64,000 bases of DNA from Thiomicrospira pelophila DSM 1534. Lineage in GTDB: Bacteria > Pseudomonadota > Gammaproteobacteria > Thiomicrospirales > Thiomicrospiraceae. A model generated the notes under the pieces. It was given only the letters and a program-made list of their open reading frames with translations. It had not been told where the DNA came from and did no database searches. The translations under genes and the position numbers were made by a program. How positions within the stretch are numbered: the stretch's first letter is position 1; each line of letters opens with the position of its first letter. Of this stretch, positions 1-8,702 are shown in pieces. Where the stretch lies: contig NZ_JOMR01000001.1 in assembly GCF_000711195.1 (NCBI RefSeq), forward strand, positions 1-64,000, written 5' to 3'.

Positions 1-167
1 CCAAAGACGGCGATAGAGAACACTTAATTTACGAAGTCACCGACTTATGGTTTCACAGCCTAGTGTTGTTGGCACACCAAAACTTATCGAGCGCCGATGT
101 TCTAAAAGAACTAGAGCGCCGATTTGGACTGTCTGGATTAGTCGAAAAGGCCCAGAGAGAACAATAA
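1..167 (+). CDS. hisE: Phosphoribosyl-ATP pyrophosphatase, C-terminal part (truncated by window edge)
   Basis: Frame 3 is open from the left edge to a TAA at 165-167. It encodes a tail of about 54 residues with [16 protein letters not shown] followed by [19 protein letters not shown]. This matches the C-terminus of HisE, which hydrolyses phosphoribosyl-ATP to phosphoribosyl-AMP in histidine synthesis. The start lies outside the window. The hisE-hinT-tatABC order downstream is common in Gammaproteobacteria and supports the call. Confidence 0.85.
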   Translation, partial: KDGDREHLIYEVTDLWFHSLVLLAHQNLSSADVLKELERRFGLSGLVEKAQREQ

Positions 168-192
168 AACTTCACCCAAGAGAGATCCTCCT

Positions 193-513
193 ATGATTAC
201 CGAACCGACTTTATTCACACGTATTATTAATAAAGAACTGCCCGCCGAATTCGTCTATGAAGACGATAAGTGTGTTGTCATCAAAGACATCAACCCAAAA
301 GCTCGCGTGCATTTATTAATTATTCCCAAAAAGCCTATCCCAACCTTGTTCGACTTGAAACCTGAAGATAAAGACCTCATGGGACACATGATGCTACTTT
401 TGCCACAAATAGCACAGTCGCAAAACTTGGACGGCTTCAAAACCCAAATTCACACTGGCGAAACTGGCGGTCAAGAAGTGTTTCACGTACATATACATTT
501 ACTTGGTAACTAA
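193..513 (+). CDS. hinT: HIT family purine nucleoside phosphoramidase (HinT-like)
   Basis: A 106-residue protein, normal length for HinT. The histidine triad HVHIHLLG lies at the extreme C-terminus and the N-terminal FTRIINKELPAEFVYED is typical of the family. The family hydrolyses nucleoside phosphoramidates such as aminoacyl-AMP adducts; the cellular role is broad housekeeping. An AGAGAGATCCTCC stretch just before the ATG offers only a weak ribosome site. It lies 25 bp after hisE, so co-transcription is likely. Confidence 0.9.
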   Translation: MITEPTLFTRIINKELPAEFVYEDDKCVVIKDINPKARVHLLIIPKKPIPTLFDLKPEDKDLMGHMMLLLPQIAQSQNLDGFKTQIHTGETGGQEVFHVHIHLLGN

Positions 514-532
514 TCACTTATTTTGCTATTAT
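503..532 (+). promoter_or_regulatory. Candidate sigma-70 promoter for tatABC
   Basis: TTGGTA at 503-508 and TATTAT at 527-532 are 18 bp apart. A TG two bases before the -10 (TGCTATTAT) makes it an extended -10. The -35 overlaps the end of hinT. This would separate tatABC transcription from the his genes. Judged by eye only. Confidence 0.45.
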
Positions 533-584
533 TTAGCGTTTGCGATTTAGCAGACAATTAACCCTGTTTTAAATGGAGCACATT

Positions 585-851
585 ATGGGCATCAGCATCT
601 GGCAACTATTAATTATCCTAGCCATCGTTTTGGTTATTTTCGGTGCAAAACGTTTGAAAAACGTCGGTAGCGATTTGGGCGGTGCAATCAAAGGCTTCAA
701 AAAAGCCGTGAGTGATGAAGACGAAAAAAAGGCCAAAGAAGCTGAAGAACTAAAGTTAGAAGACACCGCTGACAAAAAAGGCAACGTCTACGACACTGAA
801 GCGACTGAAAAGAAAACTGCGGATTCTGACGAAACCAAACCTAAGGTTTAA
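585..851 (+). CDS. tatA: Sec-independent protein translocase subunit TatA
   Basis: An 88-residue protein with one N-terminal membrane helix (residues about 3-20), the hinge [14 protein letters not shown] and an amphipathic helix, then an acidic Lys/Glu-rich tail. TatA oligomerises to form the pore of the twin-arginine translocon for folded, often cofactor-bearing, proteins. An in-frame ATG at 573 was rejected because its own GGAG (574-577) is correctly spaced to serve the ATG at 585. First gene of tatABC. A likely client in this window is the twin-arginine FccB at 53264. Confidence 0.93.
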   Translation: MGISIWQLLIILAIVLVIFGAKRLKNVGSDLGGAIKGFKKAVSDEDEKKAKEAEELKLEDTADKKGNVYDTEATEKKTADSDETKPKV

Positions 852-877
852 TGCGCCCGGCGCCCGAGGTTTAGATC

Positions 878-1354
878 ATGTTTGATATCGGCTTTCTCGA
901 AATCATTATTATCCTGATCATCACGTTGATGGTGATCGGGCCTGAGCGTATGCCTGAAGTGGCACGCAAAGCGGGTGAGTTTGTGCGTAAAATGCGTAAT
1001 TTCATCAACTCAGTAAAAGATGATTCCAACCTGAGAGAAACCGTTCGTGAGCTGCAAGATGCGGTGGATGTGCAAGAGCATAAACGTGAATTTGATCACA
1101 TTAAACAAGACCTTTATAAAGGCTTTGAAGATGTGCAAGATCAAATTAACTTCGATGAACTTCAGCGTCCGTTTGGCAATCCCGAACCAACCCAAGCCGA
1201 TATTGATCAAGCCCAACGTCAATTGGAATCCACCAACGACGTGGCACAAGACGAAGCCCCAAAACCCAAATCAAGCGATAAAGCTGAGAAAAGCCAAACT
1301 GACTCTATTCAGAAGGTAAATCCAGTTGAATCCGCTCCTAAAACGAACGTATAA
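878..1354 (+). CDS. tatB: Twin-arginine translocase subunit TatB
   Basis: 158 residues. The start MFDIGFLEIIIILIITLMVI, followed by GPERMPEVARKAGEFV, is the TatB signature: a membrane helix with a Glu, then GPERxP and an amphipathic helix. The rest is hydrophilic, with heptad-like charged stretches and a Lys/Pro/Ser-rich tail. TatB works with TatC as the twin-arginine signal receptor. It lies 26 bp after tatA and 15 bp before tatC. Confidence 0.93.
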   Translation: MFDIGFLEIIIILIITLMVIGPERMPEVARKAGEFVRKMRNFINSVKDDSNLRETVRELQDAVDVQEHKREFDHIKQDLYKGFEDVQDQINFDELQRPFGNPEPTQADIDQAQRQLESTNDVAQDEAPKPKSSDKAEKSQTDSIQKVNPVESAPKTNV

Positions 1355-1369
1355 CGACATTGGCCCTGC

Positions 1370-2362
1370 ATGAGCAATAGCGCACTTCCCCCTCACGATC
1401 AAGAAATGACGCTGGTTCAACATCTGTTGGATCTTCGAAATGCGGTAGCCAAAGCCGTTATCGCGGTTTTAGTATTGTTTTTAGCCCTGTTTCCGTTTGC
1501 AAATGATTTATACGTTTACATTGCTGAGCCTCTAACTCGTTTTATGCCAGTTGGCGCCAGCATGATTGCGGTTGGTGTGGCTTCACCGTTTTTAACACCC
1601 TTTAAACTAAGTTTAATCTTAGCGATTTACCTCGCCATGCCTTACTTGCTGTATCAGTTCTGGACCTTTATTGCGCCTGCACTTTACCAGCATGAACGCC
1701 AACTGGTTGCGCCCATTTTATTCTTTAGCTCATTTTTGTTTTACGCTGGCGGTGCATTTGCCTACTATGTGGTATTTCCTCTAGTATTTGGCTTCTTATC
1801 GCAAACCGCCCCCGAAGGCGTCACGATTGCGACCGACATTTCGCTTTATCTCGATTTTGTCATCAAAATGTTCTTCGCCTTTGGCCTATCTTTTGAAGTG
1901 CCAGTGGTGGTGGTCTTATTGATATTGACTGGCATGGTTAAATCTGAGTCGATGTCTCATGCACGACCCTACGTGATCGTGGGTGCGTTTGTACTGGGCA
2001 TGTTGTTGACACCACCTGACATTATTTCACAAACCCTTTTAGCCGTCCCGGTTTGGCTGCTTTACGAATTGGGCGTCTTGGTGGGAACCTACATTGTTAA
2101 ACGTAAAGGCTTAGACAAAGAAGAATCAAAATCCGCTGATGAAAACGAATCAAACACATCGACCTATCGTTCAAAAATGGACGAAGAAGGTTTTGACGAC
2201 CGTTATGCCGATCAAGTTGATGACGATTTCGATTATGACGCTGAGTTTGATAAGATTGATGCAGAAATGTCTGCATTAAATAAAGAATCTTCAAAACAAA
2301 ATGAATCTAGCAAAGATGGCGGCTCAAATCCCGATAAGCCTAAGGATGGAGATAAACCTTAA
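1370..2362 (+). CDS. tatC: Twin-arginine translocase subunit TatC with long acidic C-terminal tail
   Basis: 330 residues. Family landmarks are MTLVQHLLDLRNAVAKAV at the N-terminus and FxxFGLSFEVPVVVVLL near the fourth helix, with six membrane helices within about residues 20-245. TatC binds the RR signal peptide. Most TatC proteins end near residue 250. This one carries about 80 further residues, very rich in Asp, Glu, Ser and Lys, with DDDFDYDAEFDKID and a final GGSNPDKPKDGDKP. The tail is predicted to be cytoplasmic and disordered. The next gene starts inside the 3' end of tatC. Confidence 0.92.
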   Translation: MSNSALPPHDQEMTLVQHLLDLRNAVAKAVIAVLVLFLALFPFANDLYVYIAEPLTRFMPVGASMIAVGVASPFLTPFKLSLILAIYLAMPYLLYQFWTFIAPALYQHERQLVAPILFFSSFLFYAGGAFAYYVVFPLVFGFLSQTAPEGVTIATDISLYLDFVIKMFFAFGLSFEVPVVVVLLILTGMVKSESMSHARPYVIVGAFVLGMLLTPPDIISQTLLAVPVWLLYELGVLVGTYIVKRKGLDKEESKSADENESNTSTYRSKMDEEGFDDRYADQVDDDFDYDAEFDKIDAEMSALNKESSKQNESSKDGGSNPDKPKDGDKP

Positions 2363-4076
2363 GGCTTATTTAGACCGCTTAGACACCTACAAAATAGGGC
2401 TAAGCGGAGGGCTTGTGTTGTCATTTTTCATCGCCAGTTTTTCAGCTTTCGCAAGCCCGCTTAAAAACCATCCGTCCGCCTACTTGGCTATGCACGCAGA
2501 AGACCCAGTTAATTGGCAGCTTTGGCAACGTGCCACCCTTAACCAAGCCAAACAACAAAATAAACTGATCTTTATTTCTTCCGGCTATTTCGCCTGCCAT
2601 TGGTGCCATGTGATGCAGCAAGAAAACTATCATGACCCTCAGGTAGCGGCTTTACTCAACCAACATTTTATTTCGATAAAAATTGACCGTGAACTATCAC
2701 CCGACCTAGATGATCATCTATTAGCATTTGCACGTCGAACCACCGGGCAAGCTGGCTGGCCACTGCATGTTATCTTAACGCCTGACGGTTACGCGTTCAG
2801 TAGCTTCGTGTATTTACCCAGAGAAGATTTGATTACACGTCTTAATCGTACTCAACAGCTTTGGCAAACCAATTCCAACACAATTATCCGACTTAGCCAA
2901 GAGTCTAACCAAACCTTATCGTTTAAATCCTTAAGCACCGATCAACTCAAACAATCATTACTAAGCCAACTTCCCCGCCAAATTGATGAGTTCGCTGGCG
3001 GCTTAAATGCCACCCAAAAATTTCCCAACAGCCCATTACTCAAAGCCTTACTGCTTGAAAAAAATCTTGATACCAATATCTTGACCTGGTTAGAAACCAC
3101 GCTTGAAGCCATGCAATCCGAGCATCTTTATGATCATATTCATCACGGCTTTTTTCGCTATACCGTCGATCCGTCTTGGCAAGAACCGCATTTCGAAAAA
3201 ATGCTCTACGACAATGCCCAATTGAGTGAGATTTATTTTCTAGCCGCTGAGGTATTTAAACGCGAAGACTTTTTGCAGACGGCGCAAAACACCTTGCTTT
3301 ATATCGAAACCGAACTCATGAGCCCTTTAACCGGTTTGGCACAATCTAGCCAATCCGCCATTGATGAAAAAGGCTTGGACGGGGGTCGCTACTTATGGAC
3401 ACCTCAGCAACTCAAACAAGCACTTAGCCCTGAGCTATATCAGCAAGTGCACCAGGCCTGGTCTCTTGACCAAGCGCCGCCTTTATTAAATTACGGCTGG
3501 CTACCCAAACCGATTGATGACCACCAGGCCTGGTGGTCAATTCAATCTCACTTAAGCACCAGGCCTGGTATTACCGATGATAAACAGTTAATTGGCTGGA
3601 ATGGTTTATTGCTCAGCGCTTATGCTCAGGCCTTTAAAACCACACAAAATCCGAGCTACCAACGCACTGGACATGCCCTCGCCCAACGTTTGAGTCAATT
3701 ACTATTACTTGACCATGCGCCGCGCGCCGTTAATAACCAAGGCCAATTTTCTGACGCTGCGGGATTAGAAGACTTTGCTTATACTTTGGCTGGTTTAGAA
3801 GACTGGCAAGCCGTCAGTCAACTTGACTTGTCCAAGCCAATTCAGCAATTACAAACCAAAGCAAACCAACTGTTTAAAACCGAAAACGGCTGGGCGACTA
3901 ATCAAGAAAAGCTTCTGCCAACCCAGCAAATACAGTGGGATTATGCTGACAGTGCAACCCCTTCCAGTACCGCTTTATTGCATTGCGAAAACCCAACCAA
4001 TAAACAAAGCATTCAGGTAGAATCCGCCCTACCACTTTGGCGTTATGCCAGTTATTTAATTCAGAAGGATTGTTAA
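2346..4076 (+). CDS. DUF255 / YyaL-type thioredoxin-domain protein, probably exported
   Basis: About 576 residues. A thioredoxin-like DUF255 domain has FISSGYFACHWCHVM (CHWCH at residues 84-88) and GQAGWPLHVILTPDG. A long alpha/alpha-barrel-like region follows, including DEFAGGLNATQKFP and HFEKMLYDNAQLSEIY, typical of YyaL/SSP411 proteins. The biochemical function of this family is not settled. A hydrophobic segment ending in SFSAFA before SPLKNHPS (residues about 18-37) looks like a signal peptide, unusual for the family. The start is uncertain: ATG 2301 or 2346 (overlapping tatC), or GTG 2415 after GGAGGG. Three copies of the CCAGGCCTGG palindrome lie within 120 bp (3452, 3524, 3559). Confidence 0.8.
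   Translation: MEINLKAYLDRLDTYKIGLSGGLVLSFFIASFSAFASPLKNHPSAYLAMHAEDPVNWQLWQRATLNQAKQQNKLIFISSGYFACHWCHVMQQENYHDPQVAALLNQHFISIKIDRELSPDLDDHLLAFARRTTGQAGWPLHVILTPDGYAFSSFVYLPREDLITRLNRTQQLWQTNSNTIIRLSQESNQTLSFKSLSTDQLKQSLLSQLPRQIDEFAGGLNATQKFPNSPLLKALLLEKNLDTNILTWLETTLEAMQSEHLYDHIHHGFFRYTVDPSWQEPHFEKMLYDNAQLSEIYFLAAEVFKREDFLQTAQNTLLYIETELMSPLTGLAQSSQSAIDEKGLDGGRYLWTPQQLKQALSPELYQQVHQAWSLDQAPPLLNYGWLPKPIDDHQAWWSIQSHLSTRPGITDDKQLIGWNGLLLSAYAQAFKTTQNPSYQRTGHALAQRLSQLLLLDHAPRAVNNQGQFSDAAGLEDFAYTLAGLEDWQAVSQLDLSKPIQQLQTKANQLFKTENGWATNQEKLLPTQQIQWDYADSATPSSTALLHCENPTNKQSIQVESALPLWRYASYLIQKDC
3518..3539. repeat. 22-bp perfect palindrome inside the DUF255 gene
   Basis: The core CCAGGCCTGG at 3524-3533 has arms TGACCA / TGGTCA. 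It encodes HQAWW. It is flanked by two more copies at 3452 and 3559, the densest cluster in the window. Confidence 0.85.
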
Positions 4077-4083
4077 ACCGAAT

Positions 4084-4782
4084 ATGGCATTTCTAATTAT
4101 TGGCTTGGTTTTGTTGGCGATTATCAGCTTTGTTCCACAATGGTGGACGCGCGCCATTCTTAAAAAACACAGTCAACCTCACCCTACTTTACCGGGCAAT
4201 GCGCACGCATTTGCCGAACACTTGCTTAATAAATTCCAACTTAACGATGTTCGCATCGAAGAACTACCGGCCGACTCTGCTCATGGTGACCATTATGATC
4301 CAATCGAAAAAGTGGTACGTTTGAGCCACCAAAACTTTCATAGCAATTCATTAACTGCGATTGTCACCACCGCACATGAGATTGGGCACGCGTTACAACA
4401 CCAAGCCAATTACGAACCACTACTAACGCGAACCGAAATGGTCGAACGCTCGCAATGGCTGCAAAAATTCAGTGGAATTGCACTCATGGCCACGCCGGTT
4501 TTAATTCCCCTCATGCACACGCCGATTATTGGTATGGTCACGTTTGCCGCCGGTTTTATTGCAATGGGGATTCCGGTGCTGATTCATTTATCCACTCTGC
4601 CCGTCGAGTTTGATGCCAGCTACAAACGCGCTTTGCCTTTACTGGAAGAAGGCGAGTACCTGAATAAAAAAGATATGAAACGTGCACGCCACATTTTAAC
4701 CGCCTGCGCCATGACTTATGTCAGTAGCAGTTTAGCCAGCTTGTTTAACCTCTGGAAATGGTTCAGCGGCTTTAGACGTTAA
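4084..4782 (+). CDS. YugP-family membrane zinc metallopeptidase
   Basis: 232 residues. A first membrane helix (residues 2-18) is followed by a soluble stretch, then TTAHEIGHALQHQ with the zinc-binding HEIGH at residues 98-102, and two more hydrophobic helices at about 135-180. This matches the Zn_peptidase_2 (YugP) family: neutral membrane zinc proteases of unknown substrate. It begins 7 bp after the DUF255 gene and is probably co-transcribed. It ends convergent with the permease at 4796. Confidence 0.82.
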   Translation: MAFLIIGLVLLAIISFVPQWWTRAILKKHSQPHPTLPGNAHAFAEHLLNKFQLNDVRIEELPADSAHGDHYDPIEKVVRLSHQNFHSNSLTAIVTTAHEIGHALQHQANYEPLLTRTEMVERSQWLQKFSGIALMATPVLIPLMHTPIIGMVTFAAGFIAMGIPVLIHLSTLPVEFDASYKRALPLLEEGEYLNKKDMKRARHILTACAMTYVSSSLASLFNLWKWFSGFRR

Positions 4783-4795
4783 TAGAAAAATAAGT

Positions 4796-5821
4796 TTAAA
4801 CGTGGAGCCGATGGCGTTGCTTTAGTAACAACCATAAAAAAAATGGCCCGCCCAGCGCGGCGATCAATAAGCCAATTGGCAATTCACTCGGCGCAATTAA
4901 ACTACGTGCCAAACTATCAGCGGCCACCACTAACAGCGCGCCCATTAAACCACTTAACACTAATAACCAGCGGTGATCCGGCCCTACTAATAAACGCACT
5001 AGGTGCGGCGCAATTAAACCCACAAAGCCAACTACCCCCGCCACGGCCACACTCGCCCCCACGGCTAACGCGACCAAAGTGACAATAACAAATTTTAAGC
5101 GTTTTACATGCACCCCTAAATGGCGTGCACTGGCTTCACCCATTAAATAACGATTCAGATCCATCGCCCATAAGGGCAGAATTAGCCAGACTAAGAACAT
5201 CGGCCACCAAATCATCATCACCTCACGCCAACTCGAATGCGCCAACGAGCCAAACGCCCAGAAAGTTAAGCTACGCAAGGCTTCATCACTCGCCCAGTAG
5301 GCTAATAAACCCGTGGCCGCCCCCGCCATCGCATTAATTGCAATACCCGCCAATAACATAAGCGCGACATCAGTGGTGCCACGATAGCTCGCCAAACGAT
5401 AGATCAACCAAGTTACCGCAAGGCCGCCCAGAAAAGCCGCCAACGGAATGGCTAAACCCAAACCGACCCAATCCAACCACCAAGCTGGGCCAAACACAAT
5501 CACTAATACAGCGGCTAAGGCTGCGCCACTCGACACACCCACCAGGCCTGGATCGGCTAACGGATTGCGAAACAACCCCTGCATCGCCGCACCAGCCATA
5601 CCTAAACCCGCGCCGACGGCAATCGCCACCAATAAGCGTGGTAAGCGAATTTCCCACACTACCCAATGAGCTTCCGACTGACTTGAAATCAAAGCAAGCA
5701 AAACCTCGGACCAACGCCAATCAATTGCACCCACTTGCAGCGACATAAGGCTTAATAACGCCAACAGAATGAGCAAGCTAATTAAGGCTAATTTAGGAGA
5801 GTTTAATAAACGGTTTTGCAT
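4796..5821 (-). CDS. FecCD-family ABC transporter permease (iron-siderophore, haem or cobalamin type), lone subunit
   Basis: About 341 residues from ATG 5821 (ATGs at 5851 and 5878 are also possible). The family marks are VWEIRLPRLLVAIAVGAGLG, MAGAAMQGLFRNPLADPGLVG, WAFGSLAHSSW and GFVGLIAPHLVRLLVG. These are the ten-helix permeases of BtuC/FecCD importers of Fe-siderophore, haem or vitamin B12. No ATPase or binding protein is next to it: convergent YugP lies on one side and a divergent ATPase gene on the other. Its substrate cannot be told. A CCAGGCCTGG site at 5542 encodes the PGL of the ADPGLVG motif. Confidence 0.85.
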   Translation of the reverse strand: MQNRLLNSPKLALISLLILLALLSLMSLQVGAIDWRWSEVLLALISSQSEAHWVVWEIRLPRLLVAIAVGAGLGMAGAAMQGLFRNPLADPGLVGVSSGAALAAVLVIVFGPAWWLDWVGLGLAIPLAAFLGGLAVTWLIYRLASYRGTTDVALMLLAGIAINAMAGAATGLLAYWASDEALRSLTFWAFGSLAHSSWREVMMIWWPMFLVWLILPLWAMDLNRYLMGEASARHLGVHVKRLKFVIVTLVALAVGASVAVAGVVGFVGLIAPHLVRLLVGPDHRWLLVLSGLMGALLVVAADSLARSLIAPSELPIGLLIAALGGPFFLWLLLKQRHRLHV

Positions 5822-5965
5822 TTCAATACGCCATTCAATAGATGCCAACATTGTACCCACTCTTACACCGCTAAACATTAATTAGCTAGCTTTTTGACTT
5901 TTCTCAGTGACATGCTTAGGATGAAATGACTGTTCCTTATTCTTTTTTAAAAAAAGGGGGCCTAG

Positions 5966-8002
5966 ATGACACACGACCATCATAATCACGATTCGCATTC
6001 TGAACACCCATCACACTCGCATCATGACCATGGTCATGACCAACATGCGGGCCACAGCCCAGAAATGTTTCGTGCCCGATTTTGGCTATCACTATTAATG
6101 ACCTTGCCGATCGTATTTTGGTCTGGCCATATTCAATCTCTAGTCGGTTACGATGCGCCCGAATTTTGGGGTTCAGATTGGATCGCTCCCTTGTTGGGTA
6201 CCGCTATCTTTGTTTATGGTGGTCTAGTATTTTTAAAAGGCGCCTGGCATGAAATAAGTGCCCGATTACCCGGCATGATGACCTTAATATCACTCGCGAT
6301 CCTGGTGGCATTCGTATTTTCTTGGATTGTTCAATTAGGTTTGATTGATGCACAAGCTCTTTGGTGGGAGCTCGCGACTTTAATTACGATTATGTTGCTC
6401 GGTCATTGGATTGAAATGCGCTCCATCAATCAAGCGCAAGGTGCGTTACAAGAACTGGCTAAATTATTGCCCGACCAAGCCACCCGCTTAAAAGGCGATC
6501 AAGAAGAACAGGTCGCCGTAAGTGAACTTAAAACCGGCGATATCCTATTAGTCAGGCCTGGTGCCAGTATTCCGGCCGATGGCGTGCTTAAAAAAGGTAA
6601 AAGCGACGTTAACGAATCCATGATTACCGGCGAATCCAAACCCGTTAGCAAACAGCCCGGCGACAACCTGATTGCCGGCACCATTAATGGCAGCGGCTCT
6701 CTACGACTTGAAGTAACAAAAAGCGGTGATGACACCAAATTATCTGGCATTATGCACTTGGTTAAAGAGGCGCAACAATCCAAATCCGGCGCACAGCATC
6801 TTGCAGATAGAGCGGCTCGCGCCTTAACGGCCGTCGCGATAAGTGCCGGTGTTATCACCCTGATTGCTTGGCAATTTGTCGGGGCCGATATCGAATTCTC
6901 GATCGTGCGTGTCGTCACCGTATTAGTTATCGCTTGCCCGCATGCGTTAGGTTTAGCCGTGCCATTAGTGATTGCGATCTCCACCAGTTTAGGCGCAAAA
7001 AACGGCTTATTAGTACGCGACCAACGCGGGCTGGAGCAAGCTCGCAACCTCAATACGATTGTATTTGATAAAACCGGCACACTCACACTGGGCGAATTTA
7101 GAGTCGTTAGCCAAACCACACAATCCTTATCAGATGATGAGGCGCTAGAGATTGCGGCCAGCATCGAATCGGAATCCGAACACCCAATTGCCCAAGGCAT
7201 CGTTCGCACCGCCAAGGATCGCAAGTTAAACATTCCTTCAGCGCACAACTTTGAATCCTTAACCGGCAAAGGCGTATCAGCTCAAGTGAATGGTAACGAC
7301 TATTTAATGGGCGGCGCCAACTTATTAGAATTAGAAAAAGTGGAACTTAGTGACGAATTAAAACAAGCCACTAATAAAGCTGAAGAACAAGGTCATAGCG
7401 TTATTTATCTTCTACATCAACAACAAGCCATCGCATTATTTGCCGTCGCCGATGCATTGCGTGAAGAAAGCAAAGCCGCGATTAAAACGCTACACCAACT
7501 CGGTATTCAAGTGGCGATGCTGACCGGGGATGCGAAAAACGTTGCCGATGCGGTAGCAAAAGAACTTGGCATTGATCAAGTATTTGCCGAAGTGTTACCG
7601 GAAGATAAAGCTTCAAAAATTAAGGAACTTCAAAAAGGCGGTCGCAAGGTGGCGATGGTGGGCGATGGCGTAAACGACGCACCCGCTTTAGCGACGGCGG
7701 ATATTGGCATCGCAATCGGTGCCGGTACCGATGTCGCGGTCGAAGCGGGTCATATTGTGCTAGTGCGTTCCGACCCACGTGACATTCCGCGCATTATTAC
7801 TTTATCAAAAGCCACCTATCGTAAAATGCTACAAAACCTATGGTGGGCGGCTGGTTACAATATCGCCGCGATTCCTCTCGCCGCTGGGGCATTAGCCGCT
7901 TGGGGTGTTTTATTATCACCCGCTGTTGGCGCGATACTCATGTCGGCCAGTACCATTATTGTCGCCATGAATGCGCAACTTTTACGGCGCGTACAACTTT
8001 AG
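5966..8002 (+). CDS. copB: CopB-type (P1B-3) heavy-metal P-type ATPase
   Basis: 678 residues. The first 30 residues are extremely His-rich (MTHDHHNHDSHSEH...) with no CxxC metal-binding domain. P-ATPase motifs are all present: TGES at 221-224, the transmembrane metal motif CPH at 324-326, DKTGTLT from 368, SEHP in the nucleotide domain and MVGDGVNDAP in the hinge. CPH with a His-rich N-terminus is the P1B-3 pattern of CopB, a Cu or Ag exporter, rather than CPC CopA. The ribosome site is AAAGGGGG just before the ATG. The next gene starts 9 bp after it, so they form a likely operon. Confidence 0.9.
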   Translation: MTHDHHNHDSHSEHPSHSHHDHGHDQHAGHSPEMFRARFWLSLLMTLPIVFWSGHIQSLVGYDAPEFWGSDWIAPLLGTAIFVYGGLVFLKGAWHEISARLPGMMTLISLAILVAFVFSWIVQLGLIDAQALWWELATLITIMLLGHWIEMRSINQAQGALQELAKLLPDQATRLKGDQEEQVAVSELKTGDILLVRPGASIPADGVLKKGKSDVNESMITGESKPVSKQPGDNLIAGTINGSGSLRLEVTKSGDDTKLSGIMHLVKEAQQSKSGAQHLADRAARALTAVAISAGVITLIAWQFVGADIEFSIVRVVTVLVIACPHALGLAVPLVIAISTSLGAKNGLLVRDQRGLEQARNLNTIVFDKTGTLTLGEFRVVSQTTQSLSDDEALEIAASIESESEHPIAQGIVRTAKDRKLNIPSAHNFESLTGKGVSAQVNGNDYLMGGANLLELEKVELSDELKQATNKAEEQGHSVIYLLHQQQAIALFAVADALREESKAAIKTLHQLGIQVAMLTGDAKNVADAVAKELGIDQVFAEVLPEDKASKIKELQKGGRKVAMVGDGVNDAPALATADIGIAIGAGTDVAVEAGHIVLVRSDPRDIPRIITLSKATYRKMLQNLWWAAGYNIAAIPLAAGALAAWGVLLSPAVGAILMSASTIIVAMNAQLLRRVQL

Positions 8003-8011
8003 GTTAATCAA

Positions 8012-8530
8012 ATGAGCAAAAACGACCCTCAATCAGTCTGGCTTCAATTTCAGCAGTTTATCGAAACTTTTCAAACGGCTGTGATTGCTAGCCTCTCCGC
8101 TGATGGGGAACCCGAGGTAAGTTATGCACCCATTATTCAGCACCAGGCCTGCTTTTATATTTATATTTCGCAATTGGCCAGTCATACCCAAAACCTTATC
8201 GACCATCCGCAAGCGGAACTGTTGTTTATTGAAGACGAATCTAGAGCCAACAATCTATTTGCGCGTGAACGAGTAAGGTTAAAAATCATCGCTGATGTGA
8301 TTCCAAGAGATTCTGGGAATTGGCAAAAAATCATCGCATTATTTAGCCAACAGCATCCTCAAATGATGTCGTTACTCTCGAGCATGCAAGATTTTCAACT
8401 CTTTAAACTCACCCCTCAACAGGCTCATTATGTGGCAGGCTTTGCACAAACTTATACCCTAAGCGGCGCGCAACTTACTGAGGTGCGACAAGTGTTAGCT
8501 GAGCGCATAGCTCAATCAAAAAACACTTAA
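8012..8530 (+). CDS. HugZ/HutZ-like haem-degrading, pyridoxamine-phosphate-oxidase-fold protein
   Basis: 172 residues with a split-barrel flavin/haem fold: FQTAVIASLSADGEPEVSYAPII near the N-terminus, a region with RERVRLKIIADV, and a C-terminal HYVAGFAQTYTLSG like the haem-ligand region of HutZ/HugZ. The family degrades haem to release iron. It follows copB closely. It may handle haem or iron under metal stress, but an ordinary flavin-binding PPOX protein remains possible. An imperfect CCAGGCCTG lies at 8143. Confidence 0.68.
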   Translation: MSKNDPQSVWLQFQQFIETFQTAVIASLSADGEPEVSYAPIIQHQACFYIYISQLASHTQNLIDHPQAELLFIEDESRANNLFARERVRLKIIADVIPRDSGNWQKIIALFSQQHPQMMSLLSSMQDFQLFKLTPQQAHYVAGFAQTYTLSGAQLTEVRQVLAERIAQSKNT

Positions 8531-8636
8531 AACAATCCCAGACAAACCTTTAGTCCGACTTTAACTATCCCTCCTAACATACTGTTATAAAAGAGAATGC
8601 CACCCCACCCGTCAACATAAATAATGCGACTACCAC

Positions 8637-8665
8637 TTGCTTTTTTTATTCAAAAGTGTTATTTT
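8637..8665 (+). promoter_or_regulatory. Candidate promoter for rpoH
   Basis: TTGCTT at 8637-8642 and TATTTT at 8660-8665, spacer 17 bp, with TG at 8657-8658 giving an extended -10. It lies 38 bp upstream of the rpoH start. By eye only. The rest of the gap 8531-8636 shows nothing distinctive. Confidence 0.4.
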
Positions 8666-8702
8666 AAATAGATCGAAAAAACAACCTAAGAGGTCGTGAA
8701 AA

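Noticed and set aside
2301-2345. ATG at 2301 as the start of the DUF255 gene
   Set aside because: It lies 60 bp inside tatC without a ribosome site and would add a stretch unrelated to the signal peptide; 2346 is preferred but not certain.
6499-7269. A 256-codon open frame antisense to the metal ATPase gene
   Set aside because: The sense frame carries every P-ATPase motif. The antisense product is Ser/Leu-rich with no recognisable fold or ribosome site.
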